NCBI GenBank assembly: GCA_902809985.1
Contig: CADDXC010000001.1
Location: 1,054,001 to 1,118,000 of the forward strand
Source of the DNA: Clostridiaceae bacterium BL-3
Lineage (GTDB): Bacteria; Bacillota; Clostridia; Clostridiales; Clostridiaceae
Length of the DNA stretch: 64,000 nt
Reading direction: 5' to 3'
Notes under the pieces: generated by a model
Database searches by the model: none
Told to the model about the DNA's origin: nothing
What the model saw: the letters and a program-made list of their open reading frames with translations, nothing else
Translations under genes and position numbers: made by a program
In this document: one piece after another, positions 1 to 8,442 of the stretch
Numbering within the stretch: position 1 is the first letter of the stretch
Layout of the letters: each line of letters starts with the position of its first letter

Positions 1-391
1 AATTATTTCTTATCTTTCCTCCAAGAAGTTGATAAATTGGAACACCTAGCGCTTTTCCTTTAATATCCCAAAGTGCTATATCTATTCCACTTATAGCAGC
101 GAATACAATTCCGCCGCCTCCCTGTCCCCAGAAAGTATCTTTATATAATTTATCCCAAATAGCCTCAATTTTCATTGGGTCTTCACCAATGATTAATTTG
201 GCAAATTCCTTTGTCTGTGCAAATCCACCATCTGCAGCATTACCATAAGCAAGAGCTACTTCACCATATCCGTAAATGCCTTCATCAGTATTTATTCTTA
301 CAATTATTGGTCTCCAACCAGTTTCCTTGATTGGTCTCCAACTATTATCTTCGCTTTTTAATTGTAGTATATCTACACTTGTTATTTTCAT
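1..391 (-). CDS. Enolase-superfamily (mandelate racemase / muconate lactonizing type) enzyme, 3' end cut by window edge
   Basis: Only the first 130 codons are inside the window; the gene runs off the left edge. It starts at an ATG whose first base is at 391. The visible part is the N-terminal capping domain of the MR/MLE branch: it opens MKITSVDILQLK, has the WRPIIVRINTDEGIYGYGE stretch (about residues 26-44) and reaches the start of the barrel (SGIDIALWDIKGKALG, about 106-121). Catalytic barrel residues lie outside, so racemase, dehydratase or epimerase cannot be separated. It follows metI by 21 bp on the same strand, so it is probably transcribed with the importer behind the T-box leader. 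This suggests, by context only, that it acts on an imported amino-acid-like compound. Confidence 0.8.
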   Translation of the reverse strand, partial: MKITSVDILQLKSEDNSWRPIKETGWRPIIVRINTDEGIYGYGEVALAYGNAADGGFAQTKEFAKLIIGEDPMKIEAIWDKLYKDTFWGQGGGGIVFAAISGIDIALWDIKGKALGVPIYQLLGGKIRNN

Positions 392-412
392 CTAAATGCA
401 CCCCTTTATTAA

Positions 413-1072
413 CTATTTCCTATTTAGTTTTTCTGCCAAAAAGTCTCCTAGCATTTGTAAAGCTTGTACCATAATAACCAAAATTACAACACAAATTATC
501 ATTACAGCTGTATTATATCGTTGATATCCATAACGTATAGCCAGATCACCTATTCCACCACCACCAACGGTACCTGCCATAGCGGAACACCCAATAAGTG
601 AAATAATTGTTACAGTTGTTGATTTTATAAGTTGAGGCAATGCTTCTGGTATAAGTATATGGATAATAACATCTATGGACTTTGCACCAGAAGATACTGC
701 TGCTTCTAAAACACCATTATCAACACTACTAAAAGACGTTTGTGCAAGTCGTGCAAAAAATACTGTAAATGCTACTGCAAGTGGTACCATAACAGCTTTA
801 GGGCCTATGGTTGTATGAACAATTGCTTCACTTATAGGTATGATAAGTACCAATAGTATTATAAAAGGTATTGACCTTATTATATTTACAATAGTTCCTA
901 CAACTTTATTTATAATTTTATTTTTGGGGAATAAATTATTAGAAGTTATAAACAACAAAAGCCCTATCAATGTTCCTAACACAATTGCAAATAGCAATGA
1001 TACAGATATCATATAAAAAGTTTCATTTAATGATTGTCTCAATTCATCATTAAAACCACTAGGTAGTTGCAT
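413..1072 (-). CDS. metI: MetI-type ABC transporter permease
   Basis: Inner-membrane permease of a methionine-uptake-family ABC importer (219 aa, usual for MetI). Five or so hydrophobic segments are visible, for example near residues 15-43, 57-85 and 185-210. The EAA loop that contacts the ATPase is at about 123-150 (LEAAVSSGAKSIDVIIH then LIPEALPQL). It works with MetN and MetQ encoded just upstream; its start overlaps the end of metN by 14 bp, typical of translational coupling. Family membership is clear. The transported substrate is less so, because relatives carry methionine, cystine or other small amino acids and the leader does not give a clear methionine codon. Confidence 0.92.
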   Translation of the reverse strand: MQLPSGFNDELRQSLNETFYMISVSLLFAIVLGTLIGLLLFITSNNLFPKNKIINKVVGTIVNIIRSIPFIILLVLIIPISEAIVHTTIGPKAVMVPLAVAFTVFFARLAQTSFSSVDNGVLEAAVSSGAKSIDVIIHILIPEALPQLIKSTTVTIISLIGCSAMAGTVGGGGIGDLAIRYGYQRYNTAVMIICVVILVIMVQALQMLGDFLAEKLNRK

Positions 1073-2075
1073 GATTAATCACCTCTACACTATAAGTATT
1101 GTCCTTAAGATATTGAATCACTTTTGTAAAAATATCTTTATCTGCTTTTATGTTTAAATATAATATTCCAAAGGGTAAATCTCCAATATACTCTATTTTG
1201 CCGTGTAATATATTAAAAGTCACATTAAACTTAATTGAAAGATTAGATAATATAGGCTCTGTTGCCGTTTCTCCCATATATTTAATTTTAATAATTGGAC
1301 CTTTAATACTTTTAAGAAGTAATTCTGGTAATTCGAATTTTGATGAATGCTTTAACAGCTTTTTTGTATATTCATTTTTAGGATTTGTAAACACATTATA
1401 CACTAATCCCTCTTCAACTATACGGCCCTGATTCATAACCGCTACTCTGTTGCATATTGCTTTTATAACCTCTAACTGATGGGTTATTATTATAATAGTA
1501 ATTTTAAATTTTTCATTTATCTCTCTGAGAATGTTTAAAATAGATGCTGTTGTCTCAATATCAAGAGCTGATGTAGGCTCATCGCAAAGAAGCATTTTCG
1601 CATTATTTCCTAATGCTCTGGCAATACCAACTCTCTGCTTTTGACCACCGCTCAATTTTGAGGGATACTCTTTTGACTTAGAAGCCAATCCAACAAGATC
1701 TAAAAGTTCCCTAACTCGCTTATTAATTTCAACTTTAGATTTTCCTGCTATTTTAAGTGGAAAAGCTATATTATCAAATACTGTTTTACTTTCTGCCAAA
1801 TTGAAATTTTGGAAAATCATCCCTATGTTATGCCTTAATCTTCTTAGACTTTCACCTCTATAAATAGTTATATTCTTATCATTTATTATTATTTCCCCAC
1901 TTGTAGGTTTTTGTAAAAGATTAATTGTACGAATTAATGTGCTTTTTCCTGCACCACTAGCACCCATTATTCCAAATATTTCGCCATCCTTAATATTAAG
2001 TGAAACATCAGAAACAGCATGAAATTTCTTATTCTTTTGTTTAAATGTTACATTAATGTTTTTCAACTGTATCAT
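1059..2075 (-). CDS. metN: MetN-type ABC transporter ATP-binding protein
   Basis: ATPase of the importer, 338 aa. Walker A GASGAGKST is at residues 38-46, the LSGGQKQR signature near 140 and Walker B MLLCDEPT near 160. The last 75 residues form the NIL domain found in MetN, which in characterised members binds the substrate and shuts the transporter down when the cell is replete. A TTG 15 bp further upstream is also in frame, but it contains the ribosome site GAGGAGG itself, so the ATG at 2075, eight bases after that site, is taken as the start. About 230 bp separate it from metQ, with no promoter recognised there. Confidence 0.93.
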   Translation of the reverse strand: MIQLKNINVTFKQKNKKFHAVSDVSLNIKDGEIFGIMGASGAGKSTLIRTINLLQKPTSGEIIINDKNITIYRGESLRRLRHNIGMIFQNFNLAESKTVFDNIAFPLKIAGKSKVEINKRVRELLDLVGLASKSKEYPSKLSGGQKQRVGIARALGNNAKMLLCDEPTSALDIETTASILNILREINEKFKITIIIITHQLEVIKAICNRVAVMNQGRIVEEGLVYNVFTNPKNEYTKKLLKHSSKFELPELLLKSIKGPIIKIKYMGETATEPILSNLSIKFNVTFNILHGKIEYIGDLPFGILYLNIKADKDIFTKVIQYLKDNTYSVEVINHATT

Positions 2076-2304
2076 TAAATTCCTCCTCAACTATACAATT
2101 TATATTCCGTGTAACCATTCTTATCAATTTCATAGTTGCATTTCATAATTAAAGTATTGCTTATTACTGGATATAAATATATATCCATATAATTAATAAT
2201 TATTAATTTAATAAACATCCTTCAATGTTATAAAATTGCTGAAATTTTAGATTAATATTTAAAATAGTATACAATTCAAAGTTCTGAGAAATATAAGCAT
2301 AAGA

Positions 2305-3135
2305 TTAAAAATCTTTTGGCTTTGCAAATGTACTAAATTCTCCTTTTGGATCATTAATTACTGATTTGTACGCAGAAGATTTAACAACTTCTAATATATC
2401 TTTTGAAAGCTGAGAATTTGCATCAGCCGCTCTTACAGTTATAGTATTTAAATAATCTTCCGTAAGCTTTTCATGATATAGTGCATCTTTAGGGTTAAAT
2501 TTTGCAGCAATTGCATAGTTACCATTTACAACTTCTATATCTGTACTATTTATTACTCTAGGAATTTGCGCTGCATTTACAAGTTTAAATTTAAGATTTT
2601 TAGGGTTTTCTGAAATATCATTTTGTGTTATAGTAGCAATATTTGCCTTTGGATTTATTTTAATAAGTCCGGCACTTACTAATACCTTTAATGATCTTGT
2701 AATATTTACTGGATCATCAGGTATTACAACTAATGAACCATTCTTTAATTCACTCAAAGATTTAATTTTACTAGAATAAATATCACTACCTAAAGTAGGT
2801 ATTGCAGTAATTGCTTTTAAGTCCAATTTATTATCTTTAGCAAACTTCGCTAAGTAAACAGAATTTTGAAATACATTCAGATCTAAATCTTTATTGGCAA
2901 GTGCTTTATTCGGCTGTATATAATCGTCAAACTCTTTTATTGAAACCTTATAACCTTTTTTCTCAAGAGAAGGCTGTATTGCTTGCCTAAATAGATCTCC
3001 ATAAGGTCCAGGACACACACCTACTACTATGTTTTTTTTTGATTCTGATTTACTTGAATTGCTGCTTTGCCCGCATCCAGAAAATAATCCTGTCAATAAA
3101 ATTATTAATAATAAAATCTCACTTATTTTTTTCAT
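2305..3135 (-). CDS. metQ: MetQ/NlpA-family substrate-binding lipoprotein
   Basis: Extracytoplasmic binding protein, 276 aa. A lipoprotein signal is visible: MKK, a hydrophobic run, then LFSGC with the lipidated cysteine at residue 21, followed by a Ser/Asn linker. The mature part is NlpA-like (VVGVCPGPYGDLFRQAIQP at about 37-55, the ALANKDLDLNVFQN stretch near 78-91, and a terminal KPKDF). It is the first gene after the T-box leader, so its expression should follow the charging state of one tRNA. Methionine is the family default; cyst(e)ine is possible from the specifier reading given in the findings. Confidence 0.92.
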   Translation of the reverse strand: MKKISEILLLIILLTGLFSGCGQSSNSSKSESKKNIVVGVCPGPYGDLFRQAIQPSLEKKGYKVSIKEFDDYIQPNKALANKDLDLNVFQNSVYLAKFAKDNKLDLKAITAIPTLGSDIYSSKIKSLSELKNGSLVVIPDDPVNITRSLKVLVSAGLIKINPKANIATITQNDISENPKNLKFKLVNAAQIPRVINSTDIEVVNGNYAIAAKFNPKDALYHEKLTEDYLNTITVRAADANSQLSKDILEVVKSSAYKSVINDPKGEFSTFAKPKDF

Positions 3136-3196
3136 TACATGAAACTTCCTTTCGTATTTTTATTTTGTTAATATTAAAATGTAAATACAAAATAAA

Positions 3197-3236
3197 AGAG
3201 GCTTAATTTAATATAATATACTTAAATTAAGCCTCT
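3197..3236 (-). terminator. Hairpin with U-run between T-box and metQ
   Basis: A 14-bp perfect inverted repeat (3197-3210 with 3223-3236, built on AGAGGCTTAATTTA) is followed on the minus strand by TTTTATTTTG. It lies downstream of the T-box terminator and 60 bp upstream of metQ. It could be a second attenuation point or an RNA-processing hairpin that stabilises the metQ message. Confidence 0.5.
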
Positions 3237-3329
3237 AGTTTTTCTAGTCTGCCAATTTTAGAAAATGTTTTTATAAATTTAATAATAAACTTGTAATACA
3301 ACTTTTACTTTTTAAATTCCGGACTCCAA

Positions 3330-3629
3330 AAAGTAAAAAATCTTCTGCCTCAATTCAGAGGCAGAAGATTAATTCCACGGTTCCACTCTGTTTATCCTAT
3401 AAAGCATGAAAATCAATCCACACAAATACAAGACAACTCTTTTTGGTACAATTATACCTTAATGCTTTAACGAGCATACTCGCTGAAGTCTACTAAACTT
3501 CAATTCAGAGCTCCAAGATGCACTTCAATTATTTCAACTAAAATTTTCTTTCATCCATGGAAAATTCTCTCTTGTAGTTAACCATAATTTACTCTTCTTA
3601 TCATTGCAATTTACATATGTAGTTAAATT
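3330..3629 (-). promoter_or_regulatory. T-box riboswitch leader with terminator/antiterminator
   Basis: Read on the minus strand, the leader carries the T-box core AGAGTGGAACCGTGG (about 3371-3389), then a 13-bp terminator (3339-3351 with 3358-3370, AATCTTCTGCCTC) ending in a U-run. CAGAG before the core can pair with CTCTG inside the terminator, which gives the alternative antiterminator. Upstream are Stem I elements: AAGAGTA, AAGAGAGAATTTTCC, and the 3' side GAAGTGCATCTTGGAG, then a Stem III-like hairpin around AGCGAGTATGCTCGTT. Uncharged tRNA should block termination and switch on metQNI. The specifier best fits UGC (Cys); GUG or AUC are other readings. No AUG (Met) is seen at that spot. 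Confidence 0.88.
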
Positions 3630-3635
3630 ATTATA

Positions 3636-3664
3636 ATAGTACTATACAAATAAAATTTAGTCAA
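3636..3664 (-). promoter_or_regulatory. Housekeeping promoter for the T-box leader
   Basis: On the minus strand TTGACT (3659-3664) is separated by 17 bp from TACTAT (3636-3641), a good match to a sigma-A promoter. Transcription would begin near 3629, immediately before Stem I of the T-box. Confidence 0.65.
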
Positions 3665-3788
3665 GGGTAAATTTTCATTATTCGTCTTGATTCTACAAAT
3701 ATTTTTGTTAACGCTACTATCTATGTATTTTTATTCAAAAAATTGAGGAAATATATGATGTAAAATATGAGTACAAATACATATTTGA

Positions 3789-3893
3789 CGGAATCAAGCG
3801 GATTTTGCATTTGTCCTAGAAGAGACATTTAGAGACTTAAAATCAAGTGGATTTAACCTGGAATTTAGAGAGCGAGCTACTGTGAACGCATAG
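3789..3893 (+). pseudogene. Possible remnant of a coding sequence
   Basis: An open stretch of about 33 codons without a usable start reads like protein (contains LEETFRDLKSSGFNLEF) and ends at a TAG at 3891-3893. An in-frame stop lies just upstream. Composition is less AT-rich than the flanks. I do not recognise the parent protein. It may be the 3' end of a decayed gene. The rest of the 3660-4109 gap shows only AT-rich DNA, with the promoter and ribosome site of the next gene expected near its right end. Confidence 0.28.
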
Positions 3894-4109
3894 GTAAACA
3901 GCAAAAGTATCATAACCCTTCAATTTCTTTTAATTAAACTTAATTCTACAAAATAGTCATGTAGATTAAAATAATATTGAATATTTTATAGAACTGAATA
4001 CTTATCTAATATTAGGATAAAATATGAAAATGTATATAATTTTAGATGATTGGAGGTTTGCTGCCCTTACAATAATTTCTACTATATATTTGTGAGCAGC
4101 TATTTATGT

Positions 4110-5006
4110 ATGAAAATAGGTATTCCCAAAGGATTATTATACTGTAAATATCATCCTTTTATTGAAACTTTCTTTGAAGAACTGGGAGCAGAGATAATAA
4201 CTTCACCTGATACCAATAAATATATACTGGACGCAGGAGTAAAATACTGTGTAGATGAAGCTTGCCTTCCCATAAAAATATTTCATGGGCATATAGACGC
4301 TATAAAAAATAAATGTGATATGATATTTATTCCTAGAATTATGCAGTTAAAAGAAAGAGAATTTATATGTCCTAAATTTTGCGGACTTCCCGAAATGATA
4401 TTGAATGATATTTCAAATATGCCGCCTATATTGACTTATCCTGTATATGCTTTTTCTAAAAATAAATTTAGAAATTGGGTTTTGAAGTCAGGTTTAACAT
4501 GCACTAAAAACGTTTTTAAGATTAAAAAAGCTTATGAAAGAGCTTTGGAAGTACAATATAATTCTAAAAGTCTATTCCACAATTCAAATTTTCCTATAAG
4601 AGTAGCTTTAGTAGGTCATCCTTATAATATAAATGATAGTTTTGTTAACATGAATATAATAAAAAAATTAAATAAGCTTGGGATTGGTATATTCACTGAA
4701 GAAAACATAGATGAGGACATAATAGAAAAGGGAGCTGCAGAACTGTTTAAAAAACCGTTTTGGACTTTTGCAAAGAATTCCTATGGATTTTCCACTTATC
4801 TAGCTGAAAATAAAAAAGTGGATGGAATAATTTACATATCCTCCTTTGCCTGTGGTATAGACTCCGTTGTAATAGAACTCATTAGAAATAAATTAAATAA
4901 TTTTCCGTTTTTGGTATTAAAAATAGATGAGCAAACTGGAGAAGCAGGATTCAATACTAGAATCGAAGCTTTTCATGACATGCTGGAAAGAAGATGCTGT
5001 AATTAA
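4110..5006 (+). CDS. Acyl-CoA dehydratase activase-related protein (DUF2229 type)
   Basis: 298 aa from the ATG at 4110. It opens MKIGIPKGLLYCKYHPFIET, the characteristic start of the DUF2229 domain found within the large (about 1400 aa) activase-related proteins of the 2-hydroxyglutaryl-CoA dehydratase superfamily. Cysteines in YCVDEACLPIK (about 46-56), ICPKFCGLPE (about 88-97) and FACGID (about 250) could hold an iron-sulfur cluster. The C-terminus has the DEQTGEAGFNTRIEAF motif that recurs in the next gene. An in-frame TTG at 4050 is rejected because it overlaps a GGAGG and adds 20 residues not expected in the family; the ATG at 4110 has a weak ribosome site, so the start is uncertain. First of three overlapping genes. 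Substrate unknown. Confidence 0.8.
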   Translation: MKIGIPKGLLYCKYHPFIETFFEELGAEIITSPDTNKYILDAGVKYCVDEACLPIKIFHGHIDAIKNKCDMIFIPRIMQLKEREFICPKFCGLPEMILNDISNMPPILTYPVYAFSKNKFRNWVLKSGLTCTKNVFKIKKAYERALEVQYNSKSLFHNSNFPIRVALVGHPYNINDSFVNMNIIKKLNKLGIGIFTEENIDEDIIEKGAAELFKKPFWTFAKNSYGFSTYLAENKKVDGIIYISSFACGIDSVVIELIRNKLNNFPFLVLKIDEQTGEAGFNTRIEAFHDMLERRCCN

Positions 5007-6103
5007 TGAAAATAACTTTTCCACATCTTGGAAACACTTTTCTTGCTGCAAAAGCTGTGTTTGATGGATTGGGAATTGATTATGTAATTCCACCTCTAAG
5101 CAATAAGCAGGCATTGGAAATAGGTGTCCAATACTCTCCAGAAGAAATGTGTCTTCCATTTAAGATAATGATAGGCAATTATATTCAGAGCATAAAAGAA
5201 GGTGCAGATACTATTTTAATAGTTGGCAGCTGCGGCCCCTGCAGGTTTGGAGAATACTGTGAACTTCAAATGAATCTATTAAAAAAATTAGGATATAACT
5301 TGAATTTCATAGTATTGGATTATCCAAAAGATATAGGTTTAAAGGAGCTCTTTAGAAGAATAAGTATGATTGCTTCAGGAAGCAGTAAGAGTACTATTGA
5401 AAAATTGAGAATAGCCAAATTGGGACTTAAAATAATAAACTTAGTTGATGATATTGAGAAAAAAGCTAAGCTTTTAGCTGGTTATGAATTAAAGAGAGGA
5501 CGATGTAAAGATATCTTAAATCATTGTAAAGAAAGGGCAGCTGAAACCACTTCACCGGAAGAAATGGTATGTGTGTTAAAGAATTATATCAAAAAATTAG
5601 ATGAGATCCCCATTTCCAAAAGTAAGGAGCCTTTGAAAATTGCAATAATAGGCGAAATATACACAATAATAGAACCTTTTTCAAACCTGTTTATAGAGGA
5701 AAAACTTATGGATTATGGAGTATCTACAGTCAGATCTCTTACTCCCAGCTGGTGGGTCAAAAATGCTGCTCTGTCACCACTCAAATTAAATTCTATTAAT
5801 ATAAGAACAGCATCCAGAAGATATCTCCCCTTTTATATAGGAGGTCATGCGAGAGAATGTATAGGAGAAGCTGTCCTGGCAAATAAAAAGGGATTTGATG
5901 GTGCAATTCAGATTTTTCCTGTAGGATGCATGCCGGAAATAGTGTCAAAATCAATATTACCTACTATAGCAAAGGATAAAAATTTTCCTATACTCACTTT
6001 AGTAGTAGATGAAATGACCGGTGAAGCAGGATATGTAACCAGAATAGAAGCTTTCTTAGATTTACTTGAAAGGAGAAAAAACAGTGTATTATATGGGAGT
6101 TGA
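5006..6103 (+). CDS. 2-hydroxyacyl-CoA dehydratase (HgdB/BcrB-like) family protein, activase-associated
   Basis: 365 aa; its ATG shares one base with the stop of the previous gene (TAATG). It is a DUF2229/HgdB-like module: PHLGNTFLAAKAVFDGLGID at the N-terminus, SPEEMCLPFKIMIGNY at about 50, and a dense cysteine motif SCGPCRFGEYCEL at about 75-87 likely to bind a [4Fe-4S] cluster. The end repeats the VDEMTGEAGYVTRIEAFLDLLERR motif seen in its neighbour, so the two genes are distant paralogues. In the long fused homologues these modules follow one another in the same order. Whether the product is a dehydratase subunit, an electron carrier to one, or part of something new cannot be settled here. 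Confidence 0.8.
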   Translation: MKITFPHLGNTFLAAKAVFDGLGIDYVIPPLSNKQALEIGVQYSPEEMCLPFKIMIGNYIQSIKEGADTILIVGSCGPCRFGEYCELQMNLLKKLGYNLNFIVLDYPKDIGLKELFRRISMIASGSSKSTIEKLRIAKLGLKIINLVDDIEKKAKLLAGYELKRGRCKDILNHCKERAAETTSPEEMVCVLKNYIKKLDEIPISKSKEPLKIAIIGEIYTIIEPFSNLFIEEKLMDYGVSTVRSLTPSWWVKNAALSPLKLNSINIRTASRRYLPFYIGGHARECIGEAVLANKKGFDGAIQIFPVGCMPEIVSKSILPTIAKDKNFPILTLVVDEMTGEAGYVTRIEAFLDLLERRKNSVLYGS

Positions 6104-7043
6104 TGTAGGTTCTGTAAGTACAGATATTGTAATAGTAGATGAAAATATAAATGTCCTTGAATCCTTGTATTTGAGGACGAAAGGAAGACCTATAAATGCA
6201 ATTCAAGAAGGATTTAAATTTTTAAAAGACAAATATAGTGATAAGGATATAACAGCTGTGGGAACTACAGGAAGCGGCAGACAAATTGCAGCTTCTATTG
6301 TAGGTGCTGATGTAATTAAAAATGAAATAACTTCCCACGCAGTTGCTGCTTTACATCTGGATCCTGATGTAAGAACCATAATAGAAATAGGCGGTCAGGA
6401 TTCGAAAATAATACTGCTTCAAAATGGTATCGTATTGGATTTTGCCATGAATACTGTATGTGCAGCTGGAACCGGTTCCTTTCTTGATAGGCAGGCATCC
6501 AGGCTCGATATTCCAATAAATGAATTTGGAAATTATGCTTTAAAATCCACCTGCCCTGCCAGAATAGCTGGAAGGTGTGCTGTATTTGCCGAATCAGATA
6601 TGATACATAAGCAGCAAATGGGCTGCAGCAATTCAGATATAATAAAGGGATTATGCAATGCTCTCGTCAGAAACTATTTAAACAATGTAGCTAAGGGAAA
6701 AGAAATACAATCGAAGATATTTTTCCAAGGAGGAGTTGCCGCTAACATAGGTATGAAAAGTGCGTTTGAAGAAGCATTGGGCAAGGAAATAATAGTACCT
6801 AAAAATTTTAAGGTAATGGGAGCCATTGGTGCAGCTATTCTTGCAAAAGAAAGTATAGAAAAAAATAATGCTGTTACTAAATTCAAAGGATTTAATTTAA
6901 TAGATATAAATTTTGTATCCAAAAGTTTTGAATGTACAGGGTGCCCTAATAGATGTGAAGTTGTAAAAATACTTGGCAGTAAAAAAATTATAGGATTCTT
7001 CGGTGGAAGATGTGAAAAATGGAATAAAACTATTTCCGCATAA
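6084..7043 (+). CDS. Acyl-CoA dehydratase activase (BadF/BadG/BcrA/BcrD ATPase family)
   Basis: 319 aa ASKHA-fold ATPase like HgdC, the one-electron 'archerase' that reduces 2-hydroxyacyl-CoA dehydratases with ATP. Visible are GVDVGSVSTDIVIVDE (phosphate-1), TTGSGR, IEIGGQDSKII (phosphate-2) and NTVCAAGTGSFLDRQ with a cysteine; a second cysteine lies in CPARIAGRCAVFAESD. Together these are the pair that holds the inter-subunit [4Fe-4S] cluster. A C-terminal ECTGCPNRCE...GRCEKW adds four more cysteines, as in the large activase-related proteins. Start: GTG at 6084, nine bases after AAAGGAG; an in-frame TTG at 6066 precedes that site. It overlaps the previous gene by 20 bp, so the three genes form one unit. 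Confidence 0.88.
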   Translation: MYYMGVDVGSVSTDIVIVDENINVLESLYLRTKGRPINAIQEGFKFLKDKYSDKDITAVGTTGSGRQIAASIVGADVIKNEITSHAVAALHLDPDVRTIIEIGGQDSKIILLQNGIVLDFAMNTVCAAGTGSFLDRQASRLDIPINEFGNYALKSTCPARIAGRCAVFAESDMIHKQQMGCSNSDIIKGLCNALVRNYLNNVAKGKEIQSKIFFQGGVAANIGMKSAFEEALGKEIIVPKNFKVMGAIGAAILAKESIEKNNAVTKFKGFNLIDINFVSKSFECTGCPNRCEVVKILGSKKIIGFFGGRCEKWNKTISA

Positions 7044-7061
7044 GGGAAATAGTTTTATTCC
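7021..7061 (+). terminator. Terminator after the activase gene set
   Basis: A 17-bp inverted repeat (7021-7037 with 7045-7061, GGAATAAAACTATTTCC) spans the stop codon, followed by ATTTTAG. Likely ends the three-gene transcript. The 240 bp to the next gene are AT-rich with no recognised element. Confidence 0.7.
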
Positions 7062-7301
7062 ATTTTAGTACAAGCCTCATCGAGTAATTTGACAAAAAGA
7101 AAAAATTTAATATATAATATTCATATAGGTATTGTGTATTTTCATAAATTAATAAAGTTTATGTTATTACATATTACAAATAACATACTTTCTGTCTACA
7201 AATTTCATATTTTTATCATCTGTTTTTATATTTCTGTAAAAGCATTTCATTTTTCATATGAATATTAAACAATATAAAATCCACATAAAGGATGTGATTC
7301 A

Positions 7302-8159
7302 ATGTCAAAAAAACAATATAAAATATTTAAGATAATGAGCAAATTTGCTTTCATGTTTGTAGGAGCTACTCTAGCTTCTGTAGCTCTGGAATTATTTTTA
7401 ATTCCTAATAATGTAATAGATGGTGGTGTTACCGGTATATCTATTATATCCAGTTATCTTACAAAATTACCTCTTGGACTATTTATATTTGCATTAAATA
7501 TACCTTTCCTGTTAGTAGGATATAAACACATTGGAAAAACTTTCACCCTTTCAACTTTATTTTCCGTAACATCCCTGTCAATTATGGTATCTATTCTTAA
7601 ACCAATTCCTGGTTTTACAAATGATACTCTCCTGGCTTCGGTTTTTGGTGGAATAATACTTGGAGTTGGAATTGGATTGATAATAAGAAATGGAGGTTCT
7701 TCAGATGGTACCGAAATCATAGCTATAATTTTGGACAAGAGAACAGGTTTTTCTATAGGTGAAATAGTTATGTTTTTCAATGTATTTATACTGAGCAGTG
7801 CCGGCCTTGTATTTGGATGGGACAGGGCTATGTATTCGCTTGTAACTTATTTTATAGCTTTTAAAGTAATTGATATAACTGTAGAAGGACTTGATGAATC
7901 AAAAGCTGTGCTTATAATTTCAGACAAATATGAAGATATAACTGAAGCAATTTTGGCAAGGCTGGGAAGAGGTGCTACGCTTTTAGATGGTAAAGGTGGT
8001 TATACCAGTACTCCGACCAATGTAATATATGTAATAGTATCCCGTCTTGAAATAGCTAAATTAAAATCAATAGTTTATGGTTTCGATCCCACTGCACTTA
8101 TGACCATTGGCAACGTTGAGGTTTCGGGAAAGAGTTATAAGAAAAAATCAATACATTAA
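7302..8159 (+). CDS. YitT family membrane protein (DUF161 + DUF2179)
   Basis: 285 aa. Five or six membrane segments occupy the first 200 residues (for example 14-30, 50-75, 80-100, 108-128, 150-200), with the family motif VIDGGVTGIS at about 38-47 and RNGGSSDGTEIIA at about 128-140. The last 75 residues are the soluble DUF2179 domain (GRGATLLDGKGGYT, then VIYVIVSRLEIAKLK). Members are common and usually multicopy in Firmicutes; no biochemical role is established. Start ATG at 7302 follows AAAGGATGTG. It stands alone, between two terminator-like hairpins. Confidence 0.9.
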   Translation: MSKKQYKIFKIMSKFAFMFVGATLASVALELFLIPNNVIDGGVTGISIISSYLTKLPLGLFIFALNIPFLLVGYKHIGKTFTLSTLFSVTSLSIMVSILKPIPGFTNDTLLASVFGGIILGVGIGLIIRNGGSSDGTEIIAIILDKRTGFSIGEIVMFFNVFILSSAGLVFGWDRAMYSLVTYFIAFKVIDITVEGLDESKAVLIISDKYEDITEAILARLGRGATLLDGKGGYTSTPTNVIYVIVSRLEIAKLKSIVYGFDPTALMTIGNVEVSGKSYKKKSIH

Positions 8160-8169
8160 CATAAGATAC

Positions 8170-8215
8170 CAATTAGCAAATACGTAAAAAGTATATTTTT
8201 CGTATCTGCTAATTG
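8170..8215. terminator. Hairpin between convergent genes
   Basis: 15-bp inverted repeat with one imperfect pair (8170-8184 with 8201-8215, CAATTAGCAAATACG), lying between the ends of the yitT-like gene and the DUF3006 gene. It has no clear U-run on either strand; in minus-strand RNA the odd pair becomes G-U. Confidence 0.45.
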
Positions 8216-8229
8216 TATATTAAGAAACT

Positions 8230-8442
8230 CTAGTTCCAGATATCTTCAGTCAAAGAATCAATTTTCTTTTTCCTTTTTTCAGTTTCCTCTATGTTTACAG
8301 TTATTTTATCTTTACATACGTCGAGTACACAGCCTTCTTTTACATTTTTAGGTAAATTTATTCTCTTTATATCAATCATGGTCTTATCCTCTTTTTCACA
8401 AACGGCATAGGGTCCTTCAAACCTGTCTATTATAACTCTCAT
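8230..8442 (-). CDS. DUF3006 domain protein
   Basis: 70-aa cytoplasmic protein matching the DUF3006 pattern: a leading MRVIIDRFEGPYAVCE, then INLPKNVKEGCVLDV, a small beta-rich fold. Its function is not known. An in-frame GTG 15 bp upstream overlaps the ribosome site AGGAGG, and the family normally begins at the hydrophobic VIIDRFE strand, so the ATG at 8442 is preferred although its spacing from the site is long. Confidence 0.8.
   Translation of the reverse strand: MRVIIDRFEGPYAVCEKEDKTMIDIKRINLPKNVKEGCVLDVCKDKITVNIEETEKRKKKIDSLTEDIWN

Noticed and set aside
2076-2090. Upstream TTG start for metN
   Set aside because: The TTG lies inside the ribosome site TTGAGGAGG. The same artefact was seen and corrected at 4050, 6066, 11712, 59766 and similar places.
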